DNA of 64,000 nt from Rhodospirillaceae bacterium (GCA_947476695.1 CANJRD010000011.1:1-64000); one strand, 5' to 3'. Shown: positions 51,871-61,060, counted from the first letter of the stretch. Notes: generated by a model not told the origin, from the sequence alone. Translations and numbers: made by a program.

Positions 51871-54129
51871 ATGCTGCTGCCCATCGCCCTGCTGGTCCTT
51901 GTCGCACAAGCGCAGGCCGCCGAGCCCTTCGTGGGTTTCAGCCCCGAAGCCGCGCTGAAGCAGCGCGAGATCGAGGCCCGCTTCGACGCCGCCCTCGACC
52001 CGAACGATCAACGGGCGTGGATGAAGGAGATGACCGCCGCGCCGAACCATGTGAGTTCGCCGCACAACAAAGCCAACGCGGAAGCCATCCTCGCGCAGTT
52101 CCAAAGCTGGGGCTGGGATGCGCATATCGAGACGTTCCAAGTGCTTTACCCGACGCCGGTCGAAGTGCAGGTCGAGATGGTCGCCCCGACCCAAGCGACA
52201 GCGCACTTGCGCGAGAACAACTTCACCGAAGGCCCAGACGCCGCGGTGCTGAAGGATGCATTGCCGGCCTACAACGTCTTCAGCGGCGACGGCGACGTGA
52301 CCGCCGATGTCGTCTACGTCAACTACGGCATGCCGGACGACTACAAGGAGTTGGAGCGCCGCGGCATCGATGTGCGGGGCAAGGTCGTGCTCGCGCGTTA
52401 CGGCGGTGGCTGGCGCGGACTGAAGCCCAAACTCGCCGCCGAACACGGCGCGGTAGCCTGCCTGATCTATTCCGACCCGCGCGACGACGGTTATTTCGTC
52501 GGCAACAGTTATCCGAACGACGCAAATCGTCCCCTCGACGGCCTGCAGCGCGGATCGGTCAACGACATCACCTTGTATTCCGGCGATCCGCTGACGCCGG
52601 GCGCAGGCGCGGTGAAGTCCGCCAAGCGCCTCGCGATCAAAGACGTGAAGACCCTGCCGCGCATTCCTGTGCTGCCGATTGCTTACCGCGATGCGCAGCC
52701 GATGCTGGAAGCGTTGACCGGCCCGGTGGCGCCCCCGGGATGGCGCGGCGCGTTGCCGTTCACCTATCACATCGGCCCGGGGCCGACGAAAGTGCATGTG
52801 AAGGTGCAGTCGGAGTGGTCGCTGAAGGACGTGCACAACGTCATCGCCATGATGCCCGGTAGCGAGGCGCCCGATGAATGGGTGATTCGCGGCAATCACC
52901 ACGACGCCTGGGTGATGGGGGCGCACGATCCGTTCTCCGGCCATGGCGCGATGATGGCGGAAGCCAAAGCCATCGGCGCGCTGGTGAAGCAAGGCCTGCA
53001 TCCGCACCGCACGATTGTTTACGCCAGCTGGGACGCCGAAGAACCCGGCCTGCTCGGCTCCGTCGAATGGGTCGAGACCCATGCGGACGAACTGAAGCAG
53101 AAGGCCGTCGTCTACATCAACTCCGACACCAACGGTCGCGGCCTGTTGAATGTCGACGGCACCCAGGCCCTGCAGCGCATGGTGAACGAGGTGGCCGAGG
53201 CGGTGAAAGACCCGCAGACCAACGCCAGCGTCGGCGAGCGTAAACGCGCCAAGCAACGCGCCGACGGTTATGCGCGCCGCGCCGCGGGGATTGCCGGCAC
53301 GACGGCGGACCGGGCGGCGGAACGCATCATCACGGTGCGGCCGATGGGCTCGGGCTCGGACTACACGCCTTTCGCGCAGCACCTCGGCATCGCCGCGCTC
53401 GACCTTGGATTCTCCGGCGAGAACGATCTGGGCGGGGTCTATCACTCCTCCTACGACACCTATGACACCTTCACGAAGTTCGGCGATCCGGATTTCAAAT
53501 ACGGCATCGCGCTGGCCCAGGTGGCGGGACGCGCGATCCTGCGCACCGCCAATGCCGAGCGCCTGCCCTTCGCCTTCGGCGATCAAGCGGACGGCATCGG
53601 CCGGTATCTCGACGAGGTGAAACGCCTGACCGACGCGCGCCGCGCCCTGGCGGAGGATCTTGGGCAGTTGCTGGACGACAAGGCTTTCGAGCTCGCCGCC
53701 GACCCGCTGCGCCAAGTCGGGCCACCGCAGCGCGACGACCATGTGCCGTACATCAATCTCTCGCCGCTCGAGAATGCGGTGGCGCGGTTGCGGCGCGCGG
53801 GCGCGGCCTTCGACCGCGCCATCGCCGGAACGACGCTGGTGCCCGGACAAACGGCGATGATGAACGTATTGCTGAAAGATGCGGAGCAGCTGCTGACCGA
53901 TACACGCGGCTTGCCGAACCGGTCCTGGTACACACACATGATCTTCGCGCCCGGTCTTTTCGCGGGCTATGGCGCGAAGACCTTGCCGGGCCTGCGCGAG
54001 GCCATCGAGGAGCATCAGTATGCCGATGCCGACAAGTACGCCGTGATCATCGCCGCCCGCGTCGAGGCCTATGCGGAACGCCTGGAACGCGCAACCGCCG
54101 TGGCGACGGCGACCAAGCCGGGGAATTGA
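51871..54129 (+). CDS. M28-family carboxypeptidase, glutamate carboxypeptidase II-like
   Basis: 752 residues, the length of GCPII/PSMA-type enzymes, with a signal peptide (MLLPIALLVLVAQAQA|AEP). Protease-associated domain (about 110-290, RGKVVLARYGG, GAVACLIYSDPRDDGY) is inserted into the M28 peptidase domain. Zinc-site residues align as His343 (GNHHDAW), Asp353 (GAHDPFSG), Glu390/Glu391 (WDAEEPG), Asp419 (INSD) and His525 (YHSSYDTYD). C-terminal helical dimerisation domain from about 590. It releases C-terminal residues, often Glu/Asp, from peptides in the periplasm. GAGGAA precedes the ATG. Confidence 0.92.
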   Translation: MLLPIALLVLVAQAQAAEPFVGFSPEAALKQREIEARFDAALDPNDQRAWMKEMTAAPNHVSSPHNKANAEAILAQFQSWGWDAHIETFQVLYPTPVEVQVEMVAPTQATAHLRENNFTEGPDAAVLKDALPAYNVFSGDGDVTADVVYVNYGMPDDYKELERRGIDVRGKVVLARYGGGWRGLKPKLAAEHGAVACLIYSDPRDDGYFVGNSYPNDANRPLDGLQRGSVNDITLYSGDPLTPGAGAVKSAKRLAIKDVKTLPRIPVLPIAYRDAQPMLEALTGPVAPPGWRGALPFTYHIGPGPTKVHVKVQSEWSLKDVHNVIAMMPGSEAPDEWVIRGNHHDAWVMGAHDPFSGHGAMMAEAKAIGALVKQGLHPHRTIVYASWDAEEPGLLGSVEWVETHADELKQKAVVYINSDTNGRGLLNVDGTQALQRMVNEVAEAVKDPQTNASVGERKRAKQRADGYARRAAGIAGTTADRAAERIITVRPMGSGSDYTPFAQHLGIAALDLGFSGENDLGGVYHSSYDTYDTFTKFGDPDFKYGIALAQVAGRAILRTANAERLPFAFGDQADGIGRYLDEVKRLTDARRALAEDLGQLLDDKAFELAADPLRQVGPPQRDDHVPYINLSPLENAVARLRRAGAAFDRAIAGTTLVPGQTAMMNVLLKDAEQLLTDTRGLPNRSWYTHMIFAPGLFAGYGAKTLPGLREAIEEHQYADADKYAVIIAARVEAYAERLERATAVATATKPGN

Positions 54130-54133
54130 ACCG

Positions 54134-54625
54134 ATGAGCAAACGCATCGATATCGCGAAGATCGTGCCGAATATCGGCACCCTGTATCCGCCGCCTTACG
54201 ACCAGCCCTGCTGGGCGCGTGAGCGCCGCAAGCTGGGCGACGCCGCGGGGTTGACGCAGTTCGGCGTCAATCTGTTGCGCCTGCCGCCGGGCGCGTGGTC
54301 GAGCCAGCGTCACTGGCACAGCCATCAAGACGAGTTCGTCTACATCGTGCAGGGCGAAGCCGTGCTGGTGACGGACGACGGCGAAGAAATCTTGCGCGCC
54401 GGCGATTGTGCGGGTTTCAAAGGCGGCGATGGCAATGGCCATCATTTGCAGAATCGCTCCAACGCCGATGTCATCGCGCTTGAGATCGGCACGCGTGGGG
54501 GCGAAGACGGCGCCGACTATCCGGACTGCGATATGGTGGCCCCCGCCAGCGGAAAGCCCGCGATCTATACGCGCAAGGACGGCACGCCTTACACCGACAT
54601 CAAGCGGCGCGGCCCGGAGGGTTGA
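54134..54625 (+). CDS. Cupin-domain protein
   Basis: 163 residues from ATG 54134 (GGGGA upstream), 4 nt after the peptidase gene and probably co-transcribed. A single cupin: motif 1 HWHSHQDEFVYIVQGEAVLVTDDGE and motif 2 AGDCAGFKGGDGNGHHLQN supply His, His, Glu and His metal ligands. Flanking segments (PPPYDQPCWARERRKLGDAAGLTQFGVNLLRLPPG) are typical of small uncharacterised bacterial cupins. Could be an isomerase or sensor; function unknown. Confidence 0.82.
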   Translation: MSKRIDIAKIVPNIGTLYPPPYDQPCWARERRKLGDAAGLTQFGVNLLRLPPGAWSSQRHWHSHQDEFVYIVQGEAVLVTDDGEEILRAGDCAGFKGGDGNGHHLQNRSNADVIALEIGTRGGEDGADYPDCDMVAPASGKPAIYTRKDGTPYTDIKRRGPEG

Positions 54626-55171
54626 TCATCCGCCGTAGCTGATCTTCACGACCTCGATCTGTTCCGGGCCGGTGGGCGTGCGCAAGGTGACAGTGTCGCC
54701 GACCGAGGCTTTGAGCAGCGCCTTGGCCACCGGCGAAATCCAGCTGATCATACCGGCGTCGGTATCGGCTTCGTCGACACCGACGATCTTGATGGTCATT
54801 TCGCGATCATTGGCATCGGCGTAGGTCACGGTCGCGCCGAAGAACACGCGGTCGTGCGTCTTCTGCATGGCGGGATCGACGCGCTCGGCGCTTTCCAGGC
54901 GTTTGGTGAGATAGCGCACACGGCGATCGATCTCGCGCAGGCGCTTCTTGCCGTAGATGTAGTCGCCGTTCTCGGAGCGGTCGCCGTTGCCGGCCGCCCA
55001 GGAGACGACCTCCACTACCTTTGGACGCTCGACGCGCAGCAGGTTATTCAGCTCGGTCTGCAAGAGATCGAAGCCGCGCGGCGTGACATAGTTCTTCGCC
55101 AACGGCGCGGGTTCGTTCTCGATGTCGTCGTCATCGTCGCCGTCGGACTCCTTGGTGAAGGCCTTGCTCAT
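54626..55171 (-). CDS. greB: GreB-like transcription elongation factor
   Basis: 181 residues from ATG 55171. A short acidic N-terminal tail (DGDDDDDIENE) is followed by a GreA/GreB coiled coil (NYVTPRGFDLLQTELNNLL...GDRSENGDYIYGKKRLREIDRRVRYLTKRLESA) with the conserved Asp/Glu tip region (GDRSENGDYIYG) and an FKBP-like C-terminal domain (GMISWISPVAKALLKASVGDTVTLRTPTG). The basic coiled coil favours GreB over GreA. It rescues backtracked RNA polymerase. Start overlaps the preceding DUF72 gene stop by 4 nt. Confidence 0.85.
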   Translation of the reverse strand: MSKAFTKESDGDDDDDIENEPAPLAKNYVTPRGFDLLQTELNNLLRVERPKVVEVVSWAAGNGDRSENGDYIYGKKRLREIDRRVRYLTKRLESAERVDPAMQKTHDRVFFGATVTYADANDREMTIKIVGVDEADTDAGMISWISPVAKALLKASVGDTVTLRTPTGPEQIEVVKISYGG

Positions 55172-55920
55172 GTGCCCTTGCCGCCCAGCCGCTCGATCAA
55201 GGCCATCGCGGCGGCCGGATTGTTCTCTTTCGCACCGGAAATGAAATACAGGAAGACGTCGCCGCGCTTCGCCCAGGCTTTCGCCTTCTTCGCCCATGCG
55301 TCCAATTCAGGCCCGGTGTAGCCGGTCTTCACGTTGGCCTTGGAGCGCATGAGGCGCGCGTAGGTGAAGTCCGTGGTCGGCTCGTCGATCTGCGGAAACT
55401 CGTCATCGTCGGCGAAGATGATGGCAACCTTGTACTTCTTGGCCAGCGCATAGAACTTCGGGTCCTTGAAGGTGGGATTGCGCACCTCGATGGCGTGGCG
55501 CAGCGGCACTTTGTCGACCTTCGCCGGCAACAGCTTGAAGAAGCCTTAGATATCCTCGGCGCCGAATTTCTTCGTGCCCATAAGCTGCCAGTTGATCGGA
55601 CCAAGCTTGTCCTTAAGGACGCTCAGACCCTGGTTGACGAAGTTGGCGATACCTTCCGCCCCGGCGGCGAGTTCCCGCCGGTTCGAGATGTAGCGCGAGC
55701 CTTTCACGGAAAAGACGAAGCCGTCCGGCGTCTCGTCGCGCCATTTGGTCCAGCTCGGCGGCTTGAAAAGGGAATAATAGGTGCCATTGATCTCGATCGA
55801 GGACAGCTGCTGGCTTGCGTATCCGAGTTCCTTCTTCTGCGACAGCTTCTCCGGATAGAAGTGGCCGCGCCAGGGCTCGTAAGTCCAGCCGCCGATTCCG
55901 ACGTAAATCCTGCCGCTCAT
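55168..55920 (-). pseudogene. DUF72 family protein interrupted by in-frame TAA
   Basis: From ATG 55920 the frame gives MSGRIYVGIGGWTYEPWRGHFYP and other N-terminal DUF72 landmarks (EINGTYYSLFKPPSW, FVFSVKGSRYISNRR, KLGPINWQLMGTKKF). An in-frame TAA at 55548-55546 stops translation after about 124 residues; the same frame continues directly as GFFKLLPAKVDKVPLRHAIEVRNPTF, the next conserved DUF72 block, through to the TGA that overlaps greB. A single change (for example GAA to TAA) explains it. No ribosome site follows for a restart. Recent loss or a sequence error; DUF72 function is unknown. Confidence 0.78.
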
Positions 55921-55980
55921 GTCACACCTATTTTTGCGCGGCACATGTTAGGCTGAAACGTCGTGGACGTGGAGGGTGCG

Positions 55981-56778
55981 TTGCAAAGCCGTGCTTGGAA
56001 ATTGATCGTCGTGGCGGCCCTGGCGCTGTTCGCCGCGTCACCGGCCTGGGCCTGGGGTTATGACGGCCACCGCATCGTCTGCGCGGTCGCGTGGGAAGAA
56101 CTGACGCCGCAAGCCAAGGCGAAGATCGCCGACATCATCCATGTGGAGACGCGCGACGCGTTCGCCGACTCCTGCATCTGGGCGGACAATTACCAGTTCT
56201 TCCACAAAGAGACCTCGGCCTGGCACTACATCAGCCTGCCGCCCGACGCGACCAGCGTCGACATGGCGCGCGACTGCGCGAACGGGGTCTGCGTCGTCGG
56301 CAAGATCGAGACAGAATTGCGCGTGCTGCGCGACCACAGCACCGCCGAACCGGCAGCGACTCTGCGCTTCCTGATTCACTTCATCAGTGACGTGCACCAG
56401 CCGATGCACGCGAGCCTGGCCGCCGATCGGGGCGGCAACGATGTCAAAGGGCTCTACTTCGGAATCCCCACCAACATGCATGCGCTGTGGGATTACACCA
56501 TGCTCGATCAGGACGCCCGGCCGTGGCGCGAGATCGCCGACATGCTGCATGCGCGCGTGACGGCCCAGGACCGCGCCACGCTTCCGAAGTCGAAGCCGCT
56601 GGACTGGGCGAACGAATCCCTGGCGATCATGCGGGCCCGGACCACGGCCTACATTCCGCACGGCGACACGTTCGAATTCGACGAGGCCTACCGGCAAATC
56701 AACTTCCCCATCCTGCTCGACCGGATGAAGGAAGGCGGTGTGCGGCTGGGCGCCGTGCTGAACGATCTTCTGAAATAG
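55981..56778 (+). CDS. S1/P1-type zinc-dependent nuclease
   Basis: 265 residues if started at TTG 55981, favoured by GGAGGG five bases upstream; GTG at 55963 or 55969 are alternatives. Signal peptide ends AWA, leaving a mature N-terminus WGYDGHRIV. In this family the N-terminal Trp amine and carbonyl bind zinc, so exact processing matters. Other ligands are visible: His of GYDGHR, Asp of IWADNY, His of WHYI, HFISDVHQPMHA and HALWDY. It degrades single-stranded DNA/RNA in the periplasm or medium, releasing 5'-nucleotides, probably for phosphate or nucleoside scavenging. Confidence 0.87.
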   Translation: MQSRAWKLIVVAALALFAASPAWAWGYDGHRIVCAVAWEELTPQAKAKIADIIHVETRDAFADSCIWADNYQFFHKETSAWHYISLPPDATSVDMARDCANGVCVVGKIETELRVLRDHSTAEPAATLRFLIHFISDVHQPMHASLAADRGGNDVKGLYFGIPTNMHALWDYTMLDQDARPWREIADMLHARVTAQDRATLPKSKPLDWANESLAIMRARTTAYIPHGDTFEFDEAYRQINFPILLDRMKEGGVRLGAVLNDLLK

Positions 56779-56782
56779 CGAC

Positions 56783-57814
56783 ATGACCGGCGTGAACAGA
56801 CGCTTCGTGCTGGCGGCGCGCCCGGTGGGTATGCCGAAGGAAAGCGATTTCCGCCTGGAGACCGCACCCATCCCCACGCCCAAGGACGGCGAGATCCTGA
56901 TCCGCGCGCACTATGTGTCGGTCGATCCGCTGCAACGCCCGCGCATGAATGCGTCGGCCGGTATCGGCAGGACGGTCAATCTCGGCGACGTGATGATGGG
57001 CCGCCTGGTCGGTGAGATCGTCCAATCCCGGAATGCGAACTACCGCGAAGGCGAGTTCGTCGAAGGCATGCTGGGCTGGCAGGAATATGCCCTTTCCGAC
57101 GGCGACACCAATCGCGACCTTTATGCGCCGGGTGTGACCAAGGTCGACCCGACGATCGCACCGATCTCGACCTCGCTGGGCATCCTCGGCTTCCCCGGTG
57201 TGACGGCCTATTTCGCGATGCTGGAGATCGGCCAACCGAAGCCGGGCGAGACTGTGGTGGTGTCCACCGCCGCCGGCACGGTCGGCTCTATCGCGGGGCA
57301 GATCGCAAAGATTTATGGCTGCCGCGTTGTGGGCATCACGGGGACGGACGCCAAGGTCGACTACATCACCGAGGAACTCGGCTTTGACGCGGGCATCAAC
57401 TACGCCACCACGCCCGATCTCGAGGCGGCGGTACGTGCCGCCTGCCCCAAGGGCGTCGATGTCTACTTCGACAACACCGGGGGACCCATTCGCGATGCGG
57501 TGCTGCCCAGCCTGGCGAAGGGCGCGCGCATCCCCCTGGTCGGCCGTATCGCCGACATGCATGACGCGACGATCAAGCTGGTGCCGGACCCACAGATCCA
57601 TCTGACGCGCGCCCGTGCACGGATGGAGGGCTTCATCGTCTATGACTATGTCGACCGCGCCGATGAGGCCCGCCACGCCATCGCCGGATGGATGCGCGAC
57701 GGGCGGATGAGATATCGCGAGACCATCGTCCACGGCTTCGAGAATACGCCCGCGACTTTCATCGCCATGCTGAACGGCGCCAATATCGGCAAAGCGCTGG
57801 TAAGCGTCATTTAA
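56783..57814 (+). CDS. NADP-dependent MDR reductase (curcumin/LTB4 reductase type)
   Basis: 343 residues. It begins with FVLAARPVGMPKESDFRLE, the typical start of the zinc-free leukotriene-B4-dehydrogenase/curcumin-reductase group, and has YVSVDPLQRPRM, LGILGFPGVTAYFAML and the nucleotide-binding STAAGTVGSIAGQIAK. These enzymes reduce alpha,beta-unsaturated ketones or aldehydes with NADPH. It starts 4 nt after the nuclease gene and precedes the NTF2-like gene by 13 nt. Confidence 0.87.
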   Translation: MTGVNRRFVLAARPVGMPKESDFRLETAPIPTPKDGEILIRAHYVSVDPLQRPRMNASAGIGRTVNLGDVMMGRLVGEIVQSRNANYREGEFVEGMLGWQEYALSDGDTNRDLYAPGVTKVDPTIAPISTSLGILGFPGVTAYFAMLEIGQPKPGETVVVSTAAGTVGSIAGQIAKIYGCRVVGITGTDAKVDYITEELGFDAGINYATTPDLEAAVRAACPKGVDVYFDNTGGPIRDAVLPSLAKGARIPLVGRIADMHDATIKLVPDPQIHLTRARARMEGFIVYDYVDRADEARHAIAGWMRDGRMRYRETIVHGFENTPATFIAMLNGANIGKALVSVI

Positions 57815-57827
57815 GGAAACACAGCTG

Positions 57828-58295
57828 ATGGCCAAGCTGACCTACGCGCAATATGTCACGCTGATGCGCGACGACTACTTCGGCGGCGTGATGCGCGAGG
57901 ACCGTGCGGGCGTGTGGAACTGTTTCACCGACGACGCGCGCGTGACCATTTATCACGGCGACAACGAAGTGCGGCAGTTCCACAAGAACCCCGGCCCGGG
58001 CCAGAAGTCGTTCGACTTCTTCTATGGGCATCTGTGGCAGAACTACAAAGTCCTGTTCGAAAACTATCGCTGGATTGTCGACGTCGAGAACGAATGGGCG
58101 GCGGCGACGTTCCTGCCGACGCTCGACCCCAAGCCGGGCTCCGAGGCGACTGAACAGATGAAGCTGAACAACTGCAACTTCTTCTGGTTCCGGGGCAACG
58201 CCATCGCCGACATGATTATCTATTACGCCAACCCGACACTGGGCGCGAAAGTAGGCGCCGGCGCACCAACGCCGACGGCGTTTCCGAAGGGTTAG
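57828..58295 (+). CDS. NTF2/SnoaL-like protein
   Basis: 155 residues with AAGGA upstream of the ATG. An N-terminal helix (TYAQYVTLMRDDYFGGVMREDRAGVWNCFTDDARVTIYHG) followed by strands and a final WFRGNAIADMIIYYANP strand fits the cone-shaped alpha+beta NTF2/SnoaL fold. Such proteins bind small hydrophobic ligands or act as isomerases/cyclases. Its place after the MDR reductase suggests a shared substrate pathway (inference). Confidence 0.6.
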   Translation: MAKLTYAQYVTLMRDDYFGGVMREDRAGVWNCFTDDARVTIYHGDNEVRQFHKNPGPGQKSFDFFYGHLWQNYKVLFENYRWIVDVENEWAAATFLPTLDPKPGSEATEQMKLNNCNFFWFRGNAIADMIIYYANPTLGAKVGAGAPTPTAFPKG

Positions 58296-58342
58296 GCCGA
58301 ACGCCGCACCAAACACCCGGCGTGCGGTGTTTGTAACCCTGG

Positions 58343-58365
58343 GTCCTCGGGTCAAGCCCGAGGAC
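58343..58365. terminator. GC-rich hairpin between convergent genes (repeat-like, likely terminator)
   Basis: GTCCTCGGG and CCCGAGGAC form a perfect 9-bp stem around TCAAG. It sits between the NTF2-like gene (+) and the lyase gene (-), so it can terminate both directions. The core (CTCGGGTCAAGCCCGAGGAC) has the form of a dispersed palindromic unit frequent in alphaproteobacterial intergenic regions. No T-run follows on either strand. Confidence 0.5.
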
Positions 58366-58373
58366 GACGAGTG

Positions 58374-59261
58374 TTATTTGGACGTAATCTTCGCGGCGGC
58401 GGCTTCGTATTTAGCTTCGCGCGCCTGAAGGTCCGGCAGGCCCATCGTCTCGAACAGTTCGGCGAAGGTCACGAGATCCTTCGCGACATGTTCGACGGTG
58501 CCCTTTTCCTTCAACGCCGTCAGCATGCGCTTCGCGGCGGTCAGTTGGGCGAGTACGACGAAGTTCGGATAGATCGCGAGCTTGTAGCCCAGCGCCTCGA
58601 TCTCCTTATCGGTGAGGTAGATCGCATTGGGAAGCGAGGCCAGGCAGTAGAGCGCCGGGCCTTTGAGCGCTTTCGGGATGCGCTTGAGATCGTCCATCGT
58701 GGGCGAAGCCTCGATAAAGATCATGTCCGCGCCAGCCTGTTCGTAAAGTGCGGCACGTTCCAGGGCACTCTCCATGCCTTCGACCGAGAAGGCATCGGTG
58801 CGGGCGATGATCGTAAAATCCGCATCGTCGCGGGCATCGCAGGCCGCCGCGATCTTGGCGCACATCTCCGTGGGCGTGATCAGCGTCTTGCCGGCCATGT
58901 GGCCGCAGCGCTTGGGCATCTTCTGGTCTTCGATATGCACACCGGCGACGCCCGCCCGTTCATAAGCGCGGATGGTGCGGCGTACGTTCAACACACCGCC
59001 GTAGCCTTCATCGGCATCGGCGATGAGCGGCAGACCTGAGGCTTCCGCGATGCGCGCGGCGTTGTCGACCATCTCGGGCATCGTGAGCAGGCCGATATCG
59101 GGCATGCCCAGACGCAGCGCCGTCGAGCCGGAGCCCGTCATGTAGATCGCCCGGAAGCCGAGTTGCGCGACCACGCGCGCGCTCATCGGTTCGGCGACGC
59201 CGGGCGCCACGATCAGCCCAGGGTCGCGCATCATCTGGCGGAAACGAGTGGTGGCTTTCAT
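58374..59261 (-). CDS. Isocitrate lyase/PEP mutase superfamily lyase
   Basis: 295 residues from ATG 59261, which overlaps the small-subunit gene stop by 4 nt. Superfamily landmarks are present: GVAEPMSARVVAQLGFRAIYMTGSG, metal-binding DADEGYGG, HIEDQ, the catalytic-Cys loop KRCGH, IIARTDA and MIFIEA. Size and motif fit 2-methylisocitrate lyase, oxaloacetate decarboxylase or 2,3-dimethylmalate lyase, which split or decarboxylate 2-hydroxy di- or tricarboxylates. It ends a three-gene unit with aconitase-type subunits, so it probably cleaves the hydroxy acid that they produce. Confidence 0.88.
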   Translation of the reverse strand: MKATTRFRQMMRDPGLIVAPGVAEPMSARVVAQLGFRAIYMTGSGSTALRLGMPDIGLLTMPEMVDNAARIAEASGLPLIADADEGYGGVLNVRRTIRAYERAGVAGVHIEDQKMPKRCGHMAGKTLITPTEMCAKIAAACDARDDADFTIIARTDAFSVEGMESALERAALYEQAGADMIFIEASPTMDDLKRIPKALKGPALYCLASLPNAIYLTDKEIEALGYKLAIYPNFVVLAQLTAAKRMLTALKEKGTVEHVAKDLVTFAELFETMGLPDLQAREAKYEAAAAKITSK

Positions 59262-59767
59262 TTGGCTTTGGCGACCTTCGGCGCAAGCAGACCGGCGCGT
59301 TCCAGCGACGGGTAGATGCCGCCTTCCAGCATCAACGTGAGCAAGGTTGGCGGAATGGGATCGGCCTTCAGCACTTGGCCGGTGGCGCGATTCTTCACCG
59401 TCCATGTCTCGATGCAGACTTCCGCCTCCTGGCCTTCGGTGAAGGCGGCATGCACGCCCGGGCAGCTGATCGAAAGGAAGCCGAAGTTCACCGCATTGCG
59501 GAAGAACAGGCTGTTGATCGTGTCGGCGACGAGACAAGCGATCCCGAGATTGCGCAGCGAACGCGCCGCTGGCCGGCTGGAGCCCATACCGAAGTTGTGG
59601 CCACCAATAATAATGTCACCCGTCTTCACTTCATCAACCCAGCCGGGGCGATTGGCGAAGAACACCGCGCGCTTCTGCTCCTCCTCCGAGGCGTAGAGCA
59701 CCTGGCCCGGTACCATCAGGTCGGTGTTGATGTTGTCGCCGAAGCTCCACGTGCGACCGGCGATCAT
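59258..59767 (-). CDS. Aconitase-superfamily small subunit (LeuD/DmdB-like)
   Basis: 169 residues, the swivel domain of a two-subunit hydro-lyase: TWSFGDNINTDLMVPGQ at the start, GHNFGMGSSRPAA (substrate-binding loop), ADTINSLFFRNAVNFGFLSI. In LeuD the loop is GCGSSREHAPWAL; here the FGMGSSRPAAARSL form points to the bacterial/archaeal homoaconitase/dimethylmalate dehydratase branch. It works with the large subunit encoded just upstream (4-nt overlap). Confidence 0.88.
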   Translation of the reverse strand: MIAGRTWSFGDNINTDLMVPGQVLYASEEEQKRAVFFANRPGWVDEVKTGDIIIGGHNFGMGSSRPAARSLRNLGIACLVADTINSLFFRNAVNFGFLSISCPGVHAAFTEGQEAEVCIETWTVKNRATGQVLKADPIPPTLLTLMLEGGIYPSLERAGLLAPKVAKAK

Positions 59768-61026
59768 GGGGCGTCTCCCAGGAACTCGCCCGGATGGACG
59801 ATGGTGCCCGCGATCGCGGATGCGGCGACCGTCGCCGAAGATGCCATGTAGATCTTCGCCGAGGCGTCGCCCATGCGGCCCTTGAAGTTGCGGGTGCTGG
59901 AAGTGATGCAGGTCTCGTTCGGGCCGAGCACGCCCATGTGGCCGCCGAAGCAGGCCCCGCAGGTGGCCGGCGTGACCACCGCGCCCGCATCCATCAACTT
60001 CTCGATGTAGCCGGCCTTGAGCGCCGCGCGATAGATCGCCTGAGAGCCTGGCGTTACCAGCAGGCGCACACCGGCTGCGACCTTGCGGCCATTCACCACG
60101 GCGGCGGCGGCTTCGAGGTCCTCCAACGTGCCGTTGGCACAGGAGCCGATGAAAGCCTGATGGATCGCCGTGCCCGCGACATCGCCGACCGGCGCGGAGT
60201 TGGAGATCACCGAGTCCGGCAGCGCGACCAGCGGCTTCATCGCGGACAGATCGACCGTGCGCCGCGTGACGTAAACCGCGTCCTGATCCGGCGCGACCGG
60301 CGTAAAGGGTTGTTTCGCCCGGCCCTTCAAATAGTCCTCCAATACCGCGTCATGCTCGAAGGTGATGAAATCCGCGCTCAGCTCCGCGCCCATAGCGGCG
60401 AGCGTACGGCGCGCGTTGATCGTGAGGTTGGCGAGGCCCGGCCCGCCGATCTCGACATTCTGATTGGCGTGATTGCCATAGGTGCCGGCCAGATGCAGGA
60501 ACACGTCCTTTGCCGCGACCCCGTGCGGGAGTTTACCGGTGATGTCGTAGCGCACGGTGCCGCCGACCTGGAACCAGGTCTTGCCGGTTGTGATGACGTA
60601 CATCAGATCGGGGAAGCCGATGCCGCGCGCGGCGCAATTGAAGGCGCCACCGGCGCAGGTATGGGAGTCCGAACACACCAGCACCATGCTGGGCAGTGCG
60701 TAGCCGTTCTCCGCCGCGATCACGTGGCTGATGCCCTGATCGGGGCCGACGTCATGGAAGCGCTTGATACCGAACTTCTTCACGAACTCGCGGCCGTTGG
60801 CATGGGCATCGGCGGCCGCGCGATCCGGTGGCGGGACAAGATGGTCGTAGATGACGGCGATCTTGTCGGGATCGTGCAGCTTCAAAACTTCGCGGCGCTG
60901 CACCGCCAGGAAGTTGGTGTCGAGCATCAGCACGCTGTCGACCTCGACCACGGCGAGGTCGCCCGGCGACACCTTGGCCTGGCCGCTCGCGCGGGCCAGA
61001 ATTTTCTCGATAATCGTCATGCCCAT
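59764..61026 (-). CDS. Aconitase-superfamily large subunit (LeuC/DmdA-like)
   Basis: 420 residues, the length of the archaeal-type isopropylmalate isomerase/homoaconitase large subunits rather than enterobacterial LeuC (466). Landmarks: IYDHLVPPP, CSDSHTCAGGAFN, and the three 4Fe-4S ligands Cys296 (GSCANG), Cys356 and Cys359 (CGACFGG). Catalyses dehydration/rehydration of a 2- or 3-hydroxy acid. Starts at ATG 61026 with AAGGA upstream. First of three overlapping genes. The neighbouring lyase and CoA transferase argue for a catabolic hydroxy-acid pathway, not leucine synthesis (inference). Confidence 0.88.
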   Translation of the reverse strand: MGMTIIEKILARASGQAKVSPGDLAVVEVDSVLMLDTNFLAVQRREVLKLHDPDKIAVIYDHLVPPPDRAAADAHANGREFVKKFGIKRFHDVGPDQGISHVIAAENGYALPSMVLVCSDSHTCAGGAFNCAARGIGFPDLMYVITTGKTWFQVGGTVRYDITGKLPHGVAAKDVFLHLAGTYGNHANQNVEIGGPGLANLTINARRTLAAMGAELSADFITFEHDAVLEDYLKGRAKQPFTPVAPDQDAVYVTRRTVDLSAMKPLVALPDSVISNSAPVGDVAGTAIHQAFIGSCANGTLEDLEAAAAVVNGRKVAAGVRLLVTPGSQAIYRAALKAGYIEKLMDAGAVVTPATCGACFGGHMGVLGPNETCITSSTRNFKGRMGDASAKIYMASSATVAASAIAGTIVHPGEFLGDAP

Positions 61027-61060
61027 GGGCGCAAGTCCTTAGCGTGATTTAGCGCAAATT

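Noticed and set aside
51793-54180. Very long open frame (about 795 codons) antisense to the M28 peptidase gene
   Set aside because: It mirrors the codon structure of a gene with complete zinc-site motifs; its translation is rich in Arg/His/Gly without any recognisable domain. High GC makes such antisense frames common.
31535-55548. Reassignment of TAA to a sense codon as an explanation for two interrupted genes
   Set aside because: TAA is used as the normal final stop in several intact genes here (for example at 24213-24215 and 38793-38795) and even at the end of the interrupted iminopeptidase frame.
59258-61026. Assignment of the two aconitase-type subunits as leucine biosynthesis leuCD
   Set aside because: No leuA or leuB is linked, the large subunit is of the short archaeal/catabolic type, and the genes are coupled to an ICL-family lyase.
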